DNA of 52,641 nt, taken from Streptomyces sp. NP-1717 (GTDB taxonomy: Bacteria; Actinomycetota; Actinomycetes; Streptomycetales; Streptomycetaceae). Within the stretch, counting starts at the first letter, position 1. Each line of letters opens with the position of its first letter. Below are positions 20,538-31,403 of this stretch, in pieces. The notes beneath the pieces were generated by a model. That model had not been told where the DNA came from. It saw only the letters and a list, made by a program, of their open reading frames with translations, and did not search any database. The translations under genes and the position numbers were made by a program. Location: positions 1 to 52,641 of the forward strand of contig NZ_JAAPBF010000031.1 in NCBI RefSeq assembly GCF_022695985.1, read 5' to 3'.

Positions 20538-21251
20538 ATGCGCGTCCTTCTCTCGCTCGGCTCCGTCCTGCTCGCCGTCGTCGCCACGGTCGCGGCGGGC
20601 CCCGTCGCGCCCGCCGGCATCTCCGTGCCGCTCCCCGAGCGGATGGCGGACACCGGCGGCGGCAGCCAGCTGATCACTGCCGAGGCCGCGACCACCGGAG
20701 CGACCACGGGCCGCGTCACCTGGTGGGACCGGCGCGGCGGCCGGTGGGTGGCGGCTGGGTCGGCGGACGCGCGGTTCGGCGCCGGCGGACTGGTCCGGGG
20801 CACCGAACGGCGGCAGGGCACCTCGACCACACCCACCGGGCTCTACGACCTGCCGTACGCCTTCGGCATCCGGCCCGCGCCGAAGGGGACGCGTTACCCG
20901 TACCGCCCGGTGACCGACCGGTCCTGGTGGTGCCAGGACAACGACTCGCGCGCGTACAACCGCTGGGTCGAGGGCCTGCCGGCCGACTGCCGCGCCGGTG
21001 AGGCCGAGAAGCTGACCGAGTACGGCACCCAGTACGCCCACGCCCTGGTGATCGGCTTCAACTACGACCGGCCCGTGCGCGGCCGGGGCGCCGCGATCTT
21101 CCTGCACGTGAACGGCAAGGGCGCGACGGCCGGTTGTGTCTCGGTGCCCGCCGAGGCGATGAGCCGCATCCTGACCTGGGCCGACCCCGGGCGCTCACCG
21201 CACATCGCGGTGGGCACGGAGTCGGGGCGTACGGCGATCACGAACTACTGA
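20538..21251 (+). CDS. Secreted L,D-transpeptidase-like protein (YkuD-type)
   Basis: 237 aa with an N-terminal Sec signal (MRVLLSLGSVLLAVVATVAAG). The C-terminal half shows the L,D-transpeptidase active site HVNGKGATAGCVSVP, with catalytic His and Cys, although the usual SHGC is here TAGC. Upstream, GTSTTPTGLYDLPYAFG is the characteristic TPxG(x) turn. Such enzymes form 3-3 crosslinks in peptidoglycan or attach proteins to it. The short pre-domain (about 40-75) is unassigned. Convergent with argR across 27 bp. Confidence 0.85.
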   Translation: MRVLLSLGSVLLAVVATVAAGPVAPAGISVPLPERMADTGGGSQLITAEAATTGATTGRVTWWDRRGGRWVAAGSADARFGAGGLVRGTERRQGTSTTPTGLYDLPYAFGIRPAPKGTRYPYRPVTDRSWWCQDNDSRAYNRWVEGLPADCRAGEAEKLTEYGTQYAHALVIGFNYDRPVRGRGAAIFLHVNGKGATAGCVSVPAEAMSRILTWADPGRSPHIAVGTESGRTAITNY

Positions 21252-21278
21252 GCCCGCGCCGGACAGGGCCCAGCCGGG

Positions 21279-21905
21279 TCAGCCGTCCTTCTGGGCCAGC
21301 CGCAGCAGATGGTCCGCGAGCGCCTGTCCGCCCGCCGGGTCGCGGCTGATCAGCAGCAGCGTGTCGTCGCCCGCGATGGTGCCGAGGATCGGCCGGAGTT
21401 CGGCCTGGTCGATGGCCGAGGCGAGGAACTGGGCGGCGCCCGGCGGCGTACGGAGCACCACGAGATTGGCGGATGCCTCGGCGGAGATGAGCAGTTCGCC
21501 GGAGAGGCGGCGCATCCGCTCCTCCTTCGCGGACTCGCCGAGCGGGGCGTGCGGGGTGCGGTAGCCGCCCTCGCTGGGGACCGCGTAGATCAGCTCGCCA
21601 CCGGTGTTGCGGATCTTCACGGCGCCCAGCTCGTCCAGGTCGCGCGAGAGCGTCGCCTGGGTGACGCTCAGACCGTCGTCGGCGAGGAGCTTGGCGAGCT
21701 GGCTCTGGCTGCGGACCGGCTGCCGGTTGAGGATGTCCACGATCCGGCGGTGGCGCGCCGTGCGGGTCTGCGGGACGGACGGGCCGATGTGCTCGGCCGC
21801 GCCGTTCCCGCCGTCGGCGCCGTTCCCGCCGTGCGTGCCGTTTCCGTTGCCGTTGGTGCCGTTCGTGTCGATCCCGTTGTGCTCGGGCGCCTGCGCCTCG
21901 GTCAT
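21279..21905 (-). CDS. argR: Arginine repressor ArgR with a low-complexity N-terminal extension
   Basis: 208 aa, about 50 more than the usual 150-160. Residues about 8-40 are an Asn/Gly/Thr/His-rich tail ([18 protein letters not shown]). The winged helix follows ([35 protein letters not shown] in two overlapping parts), then the hexamerisation and arginine-binding domain with [12 protein letters not shown]. With arginine bound it represses arg genes; the candidate sites are at the argC and argG promoters. Last gene of argCJBDR, 7 bp after argD. Confidence 0.96.
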   Translation of the reverse strand: MTEAQAPEHNGIDTNGTNGNGNGTHGGNGADGGNGAAEHIGPSVPQTRTARHRRIVDILNRQPVRSQSQLAKLLADDGLSVTQATLSRDLDELGAVKIRNTGGELIYAVPSEGGYRTPHAPLGESAKEERMRRLSGELLISAEASANLVVLRTPPGAAQFLASAIDQAELRPILGTIAGDDTLLLISRDPAGGQALADHLLRLAQKDG

Positions 21906-21912
21906 CGTCGTC

Positions 21913-23127
21913 TCATTCCCCGAATCGTCCGTCCCCGTCGGTCCCCTGGGCGGTGTCGAGGATGCCCGGCAGGGCCCGGAGGAACGTGTCCACCTCGTCG
22001 TCGCCGATGATCAGCGGTGGCATGAGCCGTACGACATCGGGAGCTGGCGCGTTCACCAGGAGACCGGCATCCTGAGCCGCCTGCTGCACCCGCGGCGCGA
22101 GGGACCCGGTGAGCACGATACCCAGCAGCAGCCCCGAGCCACGGACATGCGAGACCAGCGGGTGTCCGAGCCCCTCGATCCCGTCCCGCAGCCGCTCGCC
22201 GAGACGCTTCACCTGGTCGAGCGCGCCGTCGGCGCCGAGCGTGTCCAGCACCGCGAGTCCGGCGGCGCACGCGACGGGGTTGCCGCCGAAGGTCGTCCCG
22301 TGCTGGCCGGGCTTGAGCAGGTCGGCCGCCGGGCCGAACGCCAGGGTCGCGCCGAGCGGCAGGCCGCCGCCGAGTCCCTTGGCGAGCGTGACGACATCGG
22401 GCTCCACGCTCTGGTGGGCCTGGTACTCGAACCAGTGCCCGGTCCGCCCGATTCCCGTCTGGACCTCGTCGAGCACCAGCAGGGTGCCGGTGGCACGGGT
22501 GATCTCCCGCGCCGCTTCGAGGTAGCCCTTGGGCGGGACGACGACGCCGTTCTCCCCCTGGACGGGCTCGACGATCAGCAGCGCGGTCTCCTCGGTGACG
22601 GCGGCCCTGAGCGCGTCGGCGTCCCCGTACGGAACGTGCGTGACCTCACCGGGCAGGGGCAGGAACGGCTCCCGCTTGCCCGGCTGTCCGGTGAGCGCGA
22701 GCGCGCCCATCGTGCGGCCGTGGAAGCCACCGTCGGTGGCGACCATGTGGCGGCGGCCGGTGAGCCGGCCGATCTTGAACGCGGCTTCGTTCGCCTCGGC
22801 GCCGGAGTTGCAGAAGAAGACGCGGCCGGGGCGGTCGGCGAGGTCGATGAGCCGTTCGGCGAGGGCGACGGGCGGCGCGGCGACGTACAGGTTCGACACG
22901 TGCCCGAGGGAGGCGATCTGCCGGGAGACCGCGTCGACGACCGCGGGGTGCGCGTGTCCGAGGGCGTTCACGGCGATACCGGCGACGAAGTCGGTGTACG
23001 CGGTGCCGTCGGCGTCCCAGACGGTGGCCCCCTCGCCCCGTACGAGGGAGAGCGGCGGGGTGCCGTAGTTGTCGGCCATGACGTGCCGCCAGCGCCGTGC
23101 GAGCTCCTGGTTGCTGTCGTCGGTCAT
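21913..23127 (-). CDS. argD: Acetylornithine aminotransferase
   Basis: 404 aa, a class III PLP aminotransferase. Recognisable are [14 protein letters not shown], the PLP-phosphate region [15 protein letters not shown], the FHGRTMGAL motif, [28 protein letters not shown] with the Asp that pairs with the PLP nitrogen, and the Schiff-base lysine in TLAKGLGGG. It converts N-acetylglutamate semialdehyde to N-acetylornithine using glutamate. The start overlaps the argB stop by 4 nt (ATGA). Confidence 0.97.
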   Translation of the reverse strand: MTDDSNQELARRWRHVMADNYGTPPLSLVRGEGATVWDADGTAYTDFVAGIAVNALGHAHPAVVDAVSRQIASLGHVSNLYVAAPPVALAERLIDLADRPGRVFFCNSGAEANEAAFKIGRLTGRRHMVATDGGFHGRTMGALALTGQPGKREPFLPLPGEVTHVPYGDADALRAAVTEETALLIVEPVQGENGVVVPPKGYLEAAREITRATGTLLVLDEVQTGIGRTGHWFEYQAHQSVEPDVVTLAKGLGGGLPLGATLAFGPAADLLKPGQHGTTFGGNPVACAAGLAVLDTLGADGALDQVKRLGERLRDGIEGLGHPLVSHVRGSGLLLGIVLTGSLAPRVQQAAQDAGLLVNAPAPDVVRLMPPLIIGDDEVDTFLRALPGILDTAQGTDGDGRFGE

Positions 23128-24065
23128 GACGCTCCCCCTTCTGTGCGCGCCGCGGTCACTGTCGGTCCGGTCCGCTCCTGGCCGTCGGGGACGACCATCG
23201 TGCCGATGCCTTCGTCGGTGAAGATCTCCAGCAGGATCGAGTGCGGTACCCGGCCGTCGAGCACGCGGGCGGTGTTGACGCCGTTGCGTACGGCGAACAG
23301 ACAGCCCTCCATCTTGGGCACCATGCCGCTGGACAGCTCGGGCAGCAGCTTCTCCAGCTCGGTCGCCGTGAGCCTGCTGATGACGTCGTCGTTGTTCGGC
23401 CAGTCCTCGTACAGACCCTCGACGTCGGTGAGGACCATCAGCGTCTCGGCGCCGAGCGCCGCCGCGAGCGCGGCGGCGGCCGTGTCGGCGTTGACGTTGT
23501 AGACGTGTCCGTCGTCGGCGCTGCGCGCGATGGAGGAGATGACGGGGATACGGCCGTCGGCGAGCAGTGCCTCGATGGCGCCGGGGTCGATGGCGGTGAT
23601 CTCCCCGACTCGGCCGATGTCGACGAGCTCGCCGTCGATGCGGGGCCGGTGCCGGGTCGCCGAGATGGTGTGCGCGTCCTCGCCGGTCATACCGACGGCG
23701 AGCGGGCCGTGCTGGTTGAGCAGTCCGACGAGTTCACGCTGGACCTGGCCGGCGAGCACCATCCGTACGACGTCCATCGCCTCGGGCGTGGTGACCCGCA
23801 GTCCGGCCTTGAACTCGCTGACCAGCCCGTGCCGGTCGAGCTGCGCGCTGATCTGGGGGCCGCCGCCGTGCACGACGACCGGCTTGAGGCCGGCCTGCCG
23901 CAGGAAGACGACGTCCTGGGCGAAGGCGGCCTTGAGGTCCTCGTCCACCATGGCGTTGCCGCCGAACTTGATGACGACGACCTTGCCGTTGTGGCGGGTG
24001 AGCCAGGGCAGCGCCTCGATGAGGATCTGCGCCTTGGGCAGCGCGGTGTGCTTGCGGGCGGTCAT
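23124..24065 (-). CDS. argB: Acetylglutamate kinase
   Basis: 313 aa. Amino-acid-kinase fold with [13 protein letters not shown] (ATP phosphate loop), [19 protein letters not shown], the second glycine motif [14 protein letters not shown] and LTDVEGLY. It phosphorylates N-acetylglutamate, the step usually feedback-inhibited by arginine; the N-terminal helix ([19 protein letters not shown]) typical of arginine-sensitive hexameric enzymes is present, so inhibition is likely. It overlaps argJ upstream and argD downstream by 4 nt each. Confidence 0.97.
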   Translation of the reverse strand: MTARKHTALPKAQILIEALPWLTRHNGKVVVIKFGGNAMVDEDLKAAFAQDVVFLRQAGLKPVVVHGGGPQISAQLDRHGLVSEFKAGLRVTTPEAMDVVRMVLAGQVQRELVGLLNQHGPLAVGMTGEDAHTISATRHRPRIDGELVDIGRVGEITAIDPGAIEALLADGRIPVISSIARSADDGHVYNVNADTAAAALAAALGAETLMVLTDVEGLYEDWPNNDDVISRLTATELEKLLPELSSGMVPKMEGCLFAVRNGVNTARVLDGRVPHSILLEIFTDEGIGTMVVPDGQERTGPTVTAARTEGGAS

Positions 24066-25231
24066 GAGCTGTACGCGCTGTTCTCGTGGACGTAGTCGGC
24101 GGTGAGGTCGTTGGTCCAGACGACCGCCGACTCCGTGCCGGCCGCGAGGTCGGCGGTGATCCGCACCTCCCGGAAGCGCATGTCGACGAGGTCACGGTCG
24201 TCGCCCACGGAGCCCTTCCTGCAGACCCAGACGTCGTTGATGGCGACGTTGAGGTCGTCGGGGTCGAAGGCGGCGGAGGTCGTACCGATCGCGGACAGCA
24301 CCCGGCCCCAGTTGGGGTCCTCGCCGTGCAGCGCGCACTTGAGGAGGTTGTTGCGGGCGACGGAGCGGCCCACCTCGACGGCGTCGTCCTCGGTCGCCGC
24401 GTTGATCACCTCGATCCGGATGTCCTTGCTGGCGCCCTCGGCGTCGCCGATGAGCTGGCGGCCCAGGTCGTCGCAGACCGCGCGGACCGCTTCCGCGAAC
24501 TCCTCCTGGCCGGGCGTCACATGAGAGGCGCCGGAGGCGAGCAGCAGGACGGTGTCGTTGGTGGACATGCAGCCGTCGGAGTCGACCCGGTCGAAGGTGG
24601 TCCGGGTGGCGGCGCGCAGGGCCGCGTCGAGCGCGGGGCTGTCGACGTCGGCGTCGGTGGTGAGCACGACGAGCATCGTGGCGAGGCCGGGCGCGAGCAT
24701 GCCCGCGCCCTTGGCCATGCCGCCGACGGTCCAGCCGTCGCCGCTCACGACGGCCGTCTTGTGCACGCTGTCGGTGGTCTTGATGGCGATGGCGGCCTTC
24801 TCGCCGCCGTGCGCGGAGAGTTCGGCAGCCGCCTTCTCGACACCGGGCAGGAGCTTGTCCATCGGGAGGTTGATGCCGATGAGCCCGGTGGAGGCGACGG
24901 CGATCTCGCCGGGGCTGTGGCTGTCGGGGTCGGCCTGGTTCAGGACCTCGGCGACCTTCTCGGCGGTGGCGTGGGTGTCCTGGAAGCCCTTGGGGCCCGT
25001 ACAGGCGTTGGCTCCACCGGAGTTGAGGACGACGGCGGAGATCCGGCCGCCCTTGACGACCTGCTCCGACCAGAGGACGGGGGCGGCCTTGACCCGGTTG
25101 GAGGTGAAGACGCCGGCGGCGGCGCGGCGCGGGCCGGTGTTGACCACGAGGGCCAGGTCCGGGGTGCCGCTGTCCTTGATCCCGGCGGTGATGCCCGCCG
25201 CCGTGAATCCGCCTGCTGCGGTGACGCTCAC
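24062..25231 (-). CDS. argJ: Glutamate N-acetyltransferase / amino-acid N-acetyltransferase (bifunctional ornithine acetyltransferase)
   Basis: 389 aa. Self-cleaving ArgJ: the nucleophile threonine is in [15 protein letters not shown], and the protein should split at A-T into alpha and beta chains. [17 protein letters not shown] is the conserved beta-chain motif. ArgJ moves the acetyl group from acetylornithine back to glutamate, making the cyclic pathway, and may also use acetyl-CoA. No argA or argE is seen in the window, consistent with the cyclic route. It follows argC after 40 bp and overlaps argB. Confidence 0.97.
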   Translation of the reverse strand: MSVTAAGGFTAAGITAGIKDSGTPDLALVVNTGPRRAAAGVFTSNRVKAAPVLWSEQVVKGGRISAVVLNSGGANACTGPKGFQDTHATAEKVAEVLNQADPDSHSPGEIAVASTGLIGINLPMDKLLPGVEKAAAELSAHGGEKAAIAIKTTDSVHKTAVVSGDGWTVGGMAKGAGMLAPGLATMLVVLTTDADVDSPALDAALRAATRTTFDRVDSDGCMSTNDTVLLLASGASHVTPGQEEFAEAVRAVCDDLGRQLIGDAEGASKDIRIEVINAATEDDAVEVGRSVARNNLLKCALHGEDPNWGRVLSAIGTTSAAFDPDDLNVAINDVWVCRKGSVGDDRDLVDMRFREVRITADLAAGTESAVVWTNDLTADYVHENSAYSS

Positions 25232-25271
25232 TGCATCTCCTTGGTCGTGACTGGTCGGTGGTGGGCCCGGT

Positions 25272-26393
<1,122 letters not shown>

Positions 26394-26969
26394 TCACTCC
26401 GCCGGTCCGGGGCCTCTGCGCCGGCCGGCGTTGAAGCGCGCCTTCTTCTGGCGATTCCCGCACGTGTTCATGTCACACCATCGGCGCGTGCGGCTCCGGC
26501 TGGTGTCGAAGAAGGCGGCCCGGCAGGTCGGCGACGCGCACAGGGCCAGCTTTCCGTCCCGTTCGCCCGCTATGACGCCGATCGCGTCGGCGGCGATCAC
26601 ACCGAGGGCGTCCTCGACGGGGGAAGCCGGGCCGAGCCGCCACCGCCGCTCACCGTCGGGCGTCAGGATCGCCGCGGCCCGGCCCTGGGCGCTGCGGTCG
26701 TTGATGACCTGGACGGCGGACGCGGGGAGAGCGTCCTGGATCGCGGCAGCCGTCGCGGCGGCGTGGATCGCCTCCCGCAACTCCCGGGCGAGGTCGAGCT
26801 GGGCGGCCGTGCAGGAATCCACGGCGAGGCCGCTCACCGTCAGCCAGTCGACGAGTCGGTGCGGGACGGGAATGCGCTCGACGGCGTTGCCGTGACGCTC
26901 CGACAGGGTCCCCGTGAAGCTGGTCGCCAGCACATTGCCGAGGCGGAAGTCAGGGAACGCGGCAGACAT
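26394..26969 (-). CDS. CGNR zinc-finger (ABATE-domain) putative transcriptional regulator
   Basis: 191 aa. The N-terminal three quarters is an ABATE-type ligand-binding-like domain (LVDWLTVSGL, LRELREAIHAAAT-like helix). The C-terminus is the CGNR zinc finger: CASPTCRAAFFDTSR, then RRWCDMNTCGNRQKKARF, with four cysteines and the family name motif. Such proteins are common in actinobacteria and are thought to bind DNA, but few have been studied. It diverges from an epoxide hydrolase gene. The 100-bp gap holds two copies of a 19-bp operator-like sequence, one touching this gene's ribosome-binding site, suggesting autoregulation and control of the hydrolase. Confidence 0.88.
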   Translation of the reverse strand: MSAAFPDFRLGNVLATSFTGTLSERHGNAVERIPVPHRLVDWLTVSGLAVDSCTAAQLDLARELREAIHAAATAAAIQDALPASAVQVINDRSAQGRAAAILTPDGERRWRLGPASPVEDALGVIAADAIGVIAGERDGKLALCASPTCRAAFFDTSRSRTRRWCDMNTCGNRQKKARFNAGRRRGPGPAE

Positions 26970-26970
26970 G

Positions 26971-27031
26971 GAACCACCTTAGCCGGTTGCGGCGCGGCTC
27001 GAAGAACTGTTAGAACCGTCTTAGCCGGTTC
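26971..27031. promoter_or_regulatory. Duplicated 19-bp operator-like element between the CGNR gene and the epoxide hydrolase gene
   Basis: GAACCACCTTAGCCGGTTG (26971-26989) and GAACCGTCTTAGCCGGTTC (27013-27031) match at 16 of 19 positions and have the same layout: inverted arms GAACCR/YGGTTS around a 7-bp CTTAGC-containing centre. They are offset by 42 bp, four helical turns, so a regulator would bind both on the same face. Function is inferred from position. Confidence 0.65.
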
Positions 27032-27071
27032 ACATTGGCCGTGGCCGGTTCCGCGATGGCCAGGAGGTCCC

Positions 27072-28244
27072 ATGCCCCGTCCGACCAGCGACGTGCGAGC
27101 GTTCGAAGCCCGCGCGGCAGACGCCGACCTCGACGACCTGCGCGCGCGGCTGGCCGCGGCGCGACTGCCGGAGGCCGAGACGGTCCACCGCGCCGCACCC
27201 GGTCCCGGCCGGTGGGAGCAGGGCGTTCCCCTCGCCGACCTCGTCGATGTCGTGGACTACTGGCGCACCGGATACGACTGGCGGTCCTTCGAGGCGCGCC
27301 TCGACCGGACCGGTCAGTTCCGCACGACCATCGACGGTCTGGCAATCCACTTCCTGCACCGCCGGTCCGCGCGCGCGGACGCCACTCCCCTGGTCCTGAC
27401 GCACGGCTGGCCGGGCAGCATCGCCGAGTTCATCGACGTGGTCGACGAGCTGGCGGATCCGCAGGACCCGGACGCGCCGGCGTTCCACGTCGTGGTCCCG
27501 TCGCTGCCGGGCTTCGGTTACAGCGACAAGCCGGCCACCACCGGGTGGGGAACCGAGAGGATCGCGGCCGCGTGGGTGGAACTGATGGGCAGGCTCGGGT
27601 ACAGCGAGTTCGCGGCCCACGGCGGCGACTGGGGAGGCAACATCACCACGGTCCTCGGCGGCAGGTTCCCGGCGCACGTTCTCGGCATCCACACCACGTT
27701 CGCGCAGGCCCTGCCCGGGTCGACGACGGACGGGCTGACGGCGGCCGAGCGCGAGTGGGCCGAGGAGACCCGCCATTTCTGGCGCCACCGCGCGGCGTAC
27801 GCGAAGCAGCAGGCGACCCGGCCGCAGACCATCGGCTACTCGCTCGTCGACTCACCGGTCGGGCTTCTCGCCTGGATCCTCGACAAGTTCGCCGAGTGGT
27901 CGGACACCGGGGACAGCCCGTTCGAGACGATGTCCCTGGACCGCGTTCTCGACGACGTCACCCTGTACTGGCTGACGCGGACCGGCGCGTCGGCGGCCCG
28001 CATCTACTACGAGAGCCACAACTCGCTCGACCCGGAGCTCCGGGTCGACGTCCCGGCGGCGATCAGCATGTACCCCCGCGACATCGAGAAGTGTCCGCGC
28101 CCCTGGGCACAGGAGCGGTACCGGCGCATCGTCCGGTGGAACGCGCCCGAGAACGGCGGGCACTTCCCGTCGCTGGAGGTTCCCGGGTACTTCGTCGAGG
28201 ATCTGCGAGAGGGCCTCGCGGCCGTGCTGGCCGCTCATCGGTGA
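27072..28244 (+). CDS. Epoxide hydrolase, alpha/beta-hydrolase with EHN domain
   Basis: 390 aa from ATG 27072, with AGGAGG 5 nt upstream. Residues about 1-110 are the epoxide hydrolase N-terminal (EHN) domain. The hydrolase core follows with the oxyanion loop THGWPGS, the nucleophile Asp in AAHGGDWGGNI and the catalytic His in ENGGHFPSLEVP; a cap-domain Tyr is in TIGYSLVDSPVG. It opens an epoxide by a covalent ester intermediate, as in juvenile-hormone-type and bacterial detoxifying enzymes. The natural substrate is unknown. Divergently transcribed from, and probably controlled by, the CGNR protein. Confidence 0.9.
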   Translation: MPRPTSDVRAFEARAADADLDDLRARLAAARLPEAETVHRAAPGPGRWEQGVPLADLVDVVDYWRTGYDWRSFEARLDRTGQFRTTIDGLAIHFLHRRSARADATPLVLTHGWPGSIAEFIDVVDELADPQDPDAPAFHVVVPSLPGFGYSDKPATTGWGTERIAAAWVELMGRLGYSEFAAHGGDWGGNITTVLGGRFPAHVLGIHTTFAQALPGSTTDGLTAAEREWAEETRHFWRHRAAYAKQQATRPQTIGYSLVDSPVGLLAWILDKFAEWSDTGDSPFETMSLDRVLDDVTLYWLTRTGASAARIYYESHNSLDPELRVDVPAAISMYPRDIEKCPRPWAQERYRRIVRWNAPENGGHFPSLEVPGYFVEDLREGLAAVLAAHR

Positions 28245-28343
28245 ACGCGGCCGGGGGCCGCACCACACCGAGCCGAAGCACCTGAAGGGCCGGGCGGCGC
28301 GGATCGGCGAGGGGACGGGGACGGATGGAACGGGGACGGGACT

Positions 28344-29744
28344 GTGACGACGCACCACGCGGTGCACGGGCTGGCGAGCAATCCGGCGGCGCCCGCCGGC
28401 GTACTGCTGCGGCTGCTGGCGCTGAACGACGAATGGATCGCGTACCGGCTCTCGTGGCGCGCGAGCCTGCCCGACGAGGTGGCCGAGGCCATGCTCACGC
28501 ATCCCGACCGCCGGGTGCGCCAGAGGCTCGCCGAGAGCGCGAACGCCGACCCCGAGCTACGCGCACGGCTCCTCGACGGCCCGGCGTCCGACGCCCTCGT
28601 GGTCGCCCACGGCCCGCAGCCGTACCGGACGGTGGTGCCGCCGCTGCCCGACTGGGCCTACGAGCGGCTGCTGAACCACGAGCGCTCCACCGTCCGCTAC
28701 GAGACCCTCCACTCACCGAGCGTGCCGGAGCACGTGCTGGTTCCGTTCGCCGGTCATACGCACCCGCCGTTCCGGGAAATAGCCTGTCGCCGTGTCTGGC
28801 ACGCGCTCACCGACGACGTGCGGGCCGCACTGCTCGGCGACGAGGACCCCGCGGTGCGCAGGGCGGCGGCGCTGCATGTGATGGCGGACGACGAGGGGCG
28901 CACCACCGAACTGCTCGAAGCGCTCGCGGACAGCCGGCAGTTCCAGGAGGTCGTGGAGCGCGGCCGGCTCGGACGCGCCGTGGCAGAGCGGCTGCTCGCC
29001 GAGGGGAAGGCGCTCGCGCCGCTCGCACGCAACCCGGCCTTTCCCGCCGATCTCGCGTCCCGGCTCGCCGGTCACGACGATCCGGCGGTACGCCTCGCGG
29101 TCTCCGCGCGCCCGGAGCTGTCGGAGGAGGAACGCGCCGCGATCGACTGGGAGGTCGGCCCCGAGGACCGTCTGGGCACCCTGCGCTGGGTGTGGGACGC
29201 GCGTACGGACACCGAGGTCCTGCGCCGGTGCGCGACGTCCGCGCACACCTGGCTGCGGCGCAGCGCCGCCGTATGTCCGGAACTTCCGGAGGACTGCGTG
29301 CGACTGCTCGCGGGCGACGGGGACTTCGCCGTGCGGCTGCTGCTCGCCGAGTTCCACCCGCAGGCACCGCCGGAGCTGCTGCTCGATCTGTATCTGCACG
29401 GCTCGCACCGGGCCGTCGCCATGCTGATCGTCAAGGAGCGGTTCCCGGCGGCCGGCCTCGCCGCCCGTTTCGCCGGGGCGCCGGACCCGCGTGCCCGCGC
29501 GCTGGCGGTACGCGATCCGGAGGCGACGCCCGAACTCGTGGAACGGCTGAGCCGGGACCCGGACACGGGGGTACGGGAGGCTGCCGCCCGGGATCCGCGG
29601 CTGCCGGTGCGCAGGGTGGTGGAGCTGCTGGAGGATCCGGAGGCGGGTTCGGCCGCTGCCACCCATCCGGCGCTGCCGGTGGCGGAGATGGTGGCGCTCC
29701 TGGACCGGGCCGGTGTGCCGGCGACGGTGGAGCACCGGCCGTAG
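28344..29744 (+). CDS. Leucine-rich-repeat-variant / HEAT-like repeat protein
   Basis: 466 aa from GTG 28344. It consists of repeated helical units of about 20-30 residues with recurring DPxxxVRxAxA-type wording (TRPD-like HPDRRVRQRLAESANADPELR, DEDPAVRRAAALHV, HDDPAVRLAVSARPEL, DPDTGVREAAARDPRLP). This is the LRV/HEAT-like solenoid seen in several streptomycete paralogues with no known activity. It probably binds a protein partner. The start is not firmly fixed; GGGGACGG repeats precede it. Convergent with the ABC permease gene. Confidence 0.8.
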   Translation: MTTHHAVHGLASNPAAPAGVLLRLLALNDEWIAYRLSWRASLPDEVAEAMLTHPDRRVRQRLAESANADPELRARLLDGPASDALVVAHGPQPYRTVVPPLPDWAYERLLNHERSTVRYETLHSPSVPEHVLVPFAGHTHPPFREIACRRVWHALTDDVRAALLGDEDPAVRRAAALHVMADDEGRTTELLEALADSRQFQEVVERGRLGRAVAERLLAEGKALAPLARNPAFPADLASRLAGHDDPAVRLAVSARPELSEEERAAIDWEVGPEDRLGTLRWVWDARTDTEVLRRCATSAHTWLRRSAAVCPELPEDCVRLLAGDGDFAVRLLLAEFHPQAPPELLLDLYLHGSHRAVAMLIVKERFPAAGLAARFAGAPDPRARALAVRDPEATPELVERLSRDPDTGVREAAARDPRLPVRRVVELLEDPEAGSAAATHPALPVAEMVALLDRAGVPATVEHRP

Positions 29745-29829
29745 ACGGTGGGCGGGCGTCGCGCGGGACCGGGAGTCGGGAGGGGGAATACCTTTCACCG
29801 GGCGATCCGGGCGGTGGCCGTTCGTACGG

Positions 29830-29864
29830 CCGGTGGGAGGTCGGCGTACCGTCGCCTCCCCCGG
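29830..29864. terminator. Imperfect stem-loop between convergent LRV and ABC-permease genes
   Basis: CCGG-T-GGGAGG (29830-29840) can pair with CCTCCC-CCGG (29855-29864), leaving an inner loop that can pair partly. It lies directly at the end of the minus-strand permease gene (stop 29865) and 86 bp after the plus-strand LRV gene. Confidence 0.45.
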
Positions 29865-31403
29865 TCACGCCCGGCGGAGGCGGGAGAAAAAGCCGCGGTG
29901 CGCCCATCCCGTGCGGCGCAGGCCCGTCCAGACGCAGCACGCGGCGCCGGTGATGGCGAGTGTCGTCGCGAGGGGGGCGGACGGGACGGCGTCCATCACG
30001 AGAACGCCGATCACCACGGCGACGAGTCCGTCGAACTGCCAGGCCACGACGCGCAGTCCGGAGAGATCTCCGAGCGGTGTGATGATCGGCAGCAGCAGTT
30101 CGAGCGGCAGGTGCAGTTTCATCTCACGCAGGAACCGGGCACCGAGCACCAGCACCACCGACCCCGCGACGAGCGGAATCGTGTCGCCGAGGCGTCCGCT
30201 GTGCGGTGACCACCCGGTCGCGATCGCGAGGCCGCCTCCCAGGCACGTTCCCGCTGTCACGGCGACGACGGGCCATGCCAGCGTGCGGGCGGGCATGCCG
30301 CCCCACCACTCGCCGAACAGCGGCGCCAGCGTCAACTCGTCGCGCAGGCCGCGCCATGTCTCGCTCACCCAGCCGGAGCCCAGGTAGAGACATATCGATC
30401 CCGTCACCCACCACAGCAGTGCCGGGCCGCCCCGCGGGCCGGCCGCCCCGTGCGTCAGCAGGGCGCCGCCGATCGGGAGGAGCGTCAGGGCCGCGCTCGC
30501 GCGGCCGGGTGTGCGAAGTGCCCGGACCGCGCCCTGGGCGAGATGACCGCGGAGGCGTCCGTCCGGCCGGATCAGGGCCGAGGTGAACCCGCGCGGCTCC
30601 GGGCGGTAGAGGTCCAGCGCGTGGTGGAGCGTGCCCGTCCACGCGTACGCCTGGGCCTGGGAGGCGCGTGCCGCCTCGCGTGCGAGCCGGGCGAGGTCGA
30701 CCGTGCGGATCGACCGGAAGGCGGCCCGTCCGAGGGCCGGGGCGGTGGCCGCCAGTACAGCGGCGACGAGCCACAGACCTGCCCCGGTGTCCCGGGCCGC
30801 GCCGCTCACCGCGGCCGCGACGAGGGCGACCGCGCCCGCGGCGAGCACGAGGTTGTCGCGCACGGTGCGGACCTGGCCCCACAGCCAGGCCACCGCGGCG
30901 ACGGCGGCGAGCCCCGCCCCGACAGCGAGACCCTGGAGCGCGGTGTCGAGGTGGTCGAACAGGTCGGTCGCGAGGTACGCCGTCGCGCAGGCCGACAGCA
31001 GGGTGATCGTGCTCGCGTACACCGTCCGGCGCCGGGCGATCGTGCCGAGGTAGCGGGTGGGGGTGATGTCCGTGGACATGAACACGTGCAGCAGGAAGGG
31101 CTGGATCACGAGCGGTCCCCAGAACCGGCCGGCGAGTTGGGCCCCCCAGCACGCCGCCGCCGCGAACAGGCAGACCAGGGGCGTCGCGTCGGCGAGCGGT
31201 CCCACCGGGACGGGCGCCGGCGAGGTGCTGCGGGCGTGCACGACCGGCACCAGGTAGAAGACGCCGAACAGGGCGACGAGATAGGCGGTGTACGCGCGGC
31301 CACGCACCGTGGTGCGGTCGCCGCGCCGGGCGTACCGCTGGCGTACGGCGTGGACGCGGGACCCGGCGTCGGGTTCGTTCTCCACGACGGTGTCCGTCGT
31401 CAT
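29865..31403 (-). CDS. Large polytopic membrane protein, partner of the ABC ATPase (ABC permease-like)
   Basis: 512 aa with about 10-12 hydrophobic segments after a basic N-terminal tail of about 45 residues (VHAVRQRYARRGDRTTVRGR). The loops are long near the middle (EAARASQAQAYAWTGTLHHALDLYR). I do not recognise a named permease family, but its ATG at 31403 overlaps the ABC ATPase stop by 4 nt, so it is almost certainly the membrane half of an ABC exporter. The cargo is unknown; candidates are a small peptide or lipid. Confidence 0.8.
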   Translation of the reverse strand: MTTDTVVENEPDAGSRVHAVRQRYARRGDRTTVRGRAYTAYLVALFGVFYLVPVVHARSTSPAPVPVGPLADATPLVCLFAAAACWGAQLAGRFWGPLVIQPFLLHVFMSTDITPTRYLGTIARRRTVYASTITLLSACATAYLATDLFDHLDTALQGLAVGAGLAAVAAVAWLWGQVRTVRDNLVLAAGAVALVAAAVSGAARDTGAGLWLVAAVLAATAPALGRAAFRSIRTVDLARLAREAARASQAQAYAWTGTLHHALDLYRPEPRGFTSALIRPDGRLRGHLAQGAVRALRTPGRASAALTLLPIGGALLTHGAAGPRGGPALLWWVTGSICLYLGSGWVSETWRGLRDELTLAPLFGEWWGGMPARTLAWPVVAVTAGTCLGGGLAIATGWSPHSGRLGDTIPLVAGSVVLVLGARFLREMKLHLPLELLLPIITPLGDLSGLRVVAWQFDGLVAVVIGVLVMDAVPSAPLATTLAITGAACCVWTGLRRTGWAHRGFFSRLRRA

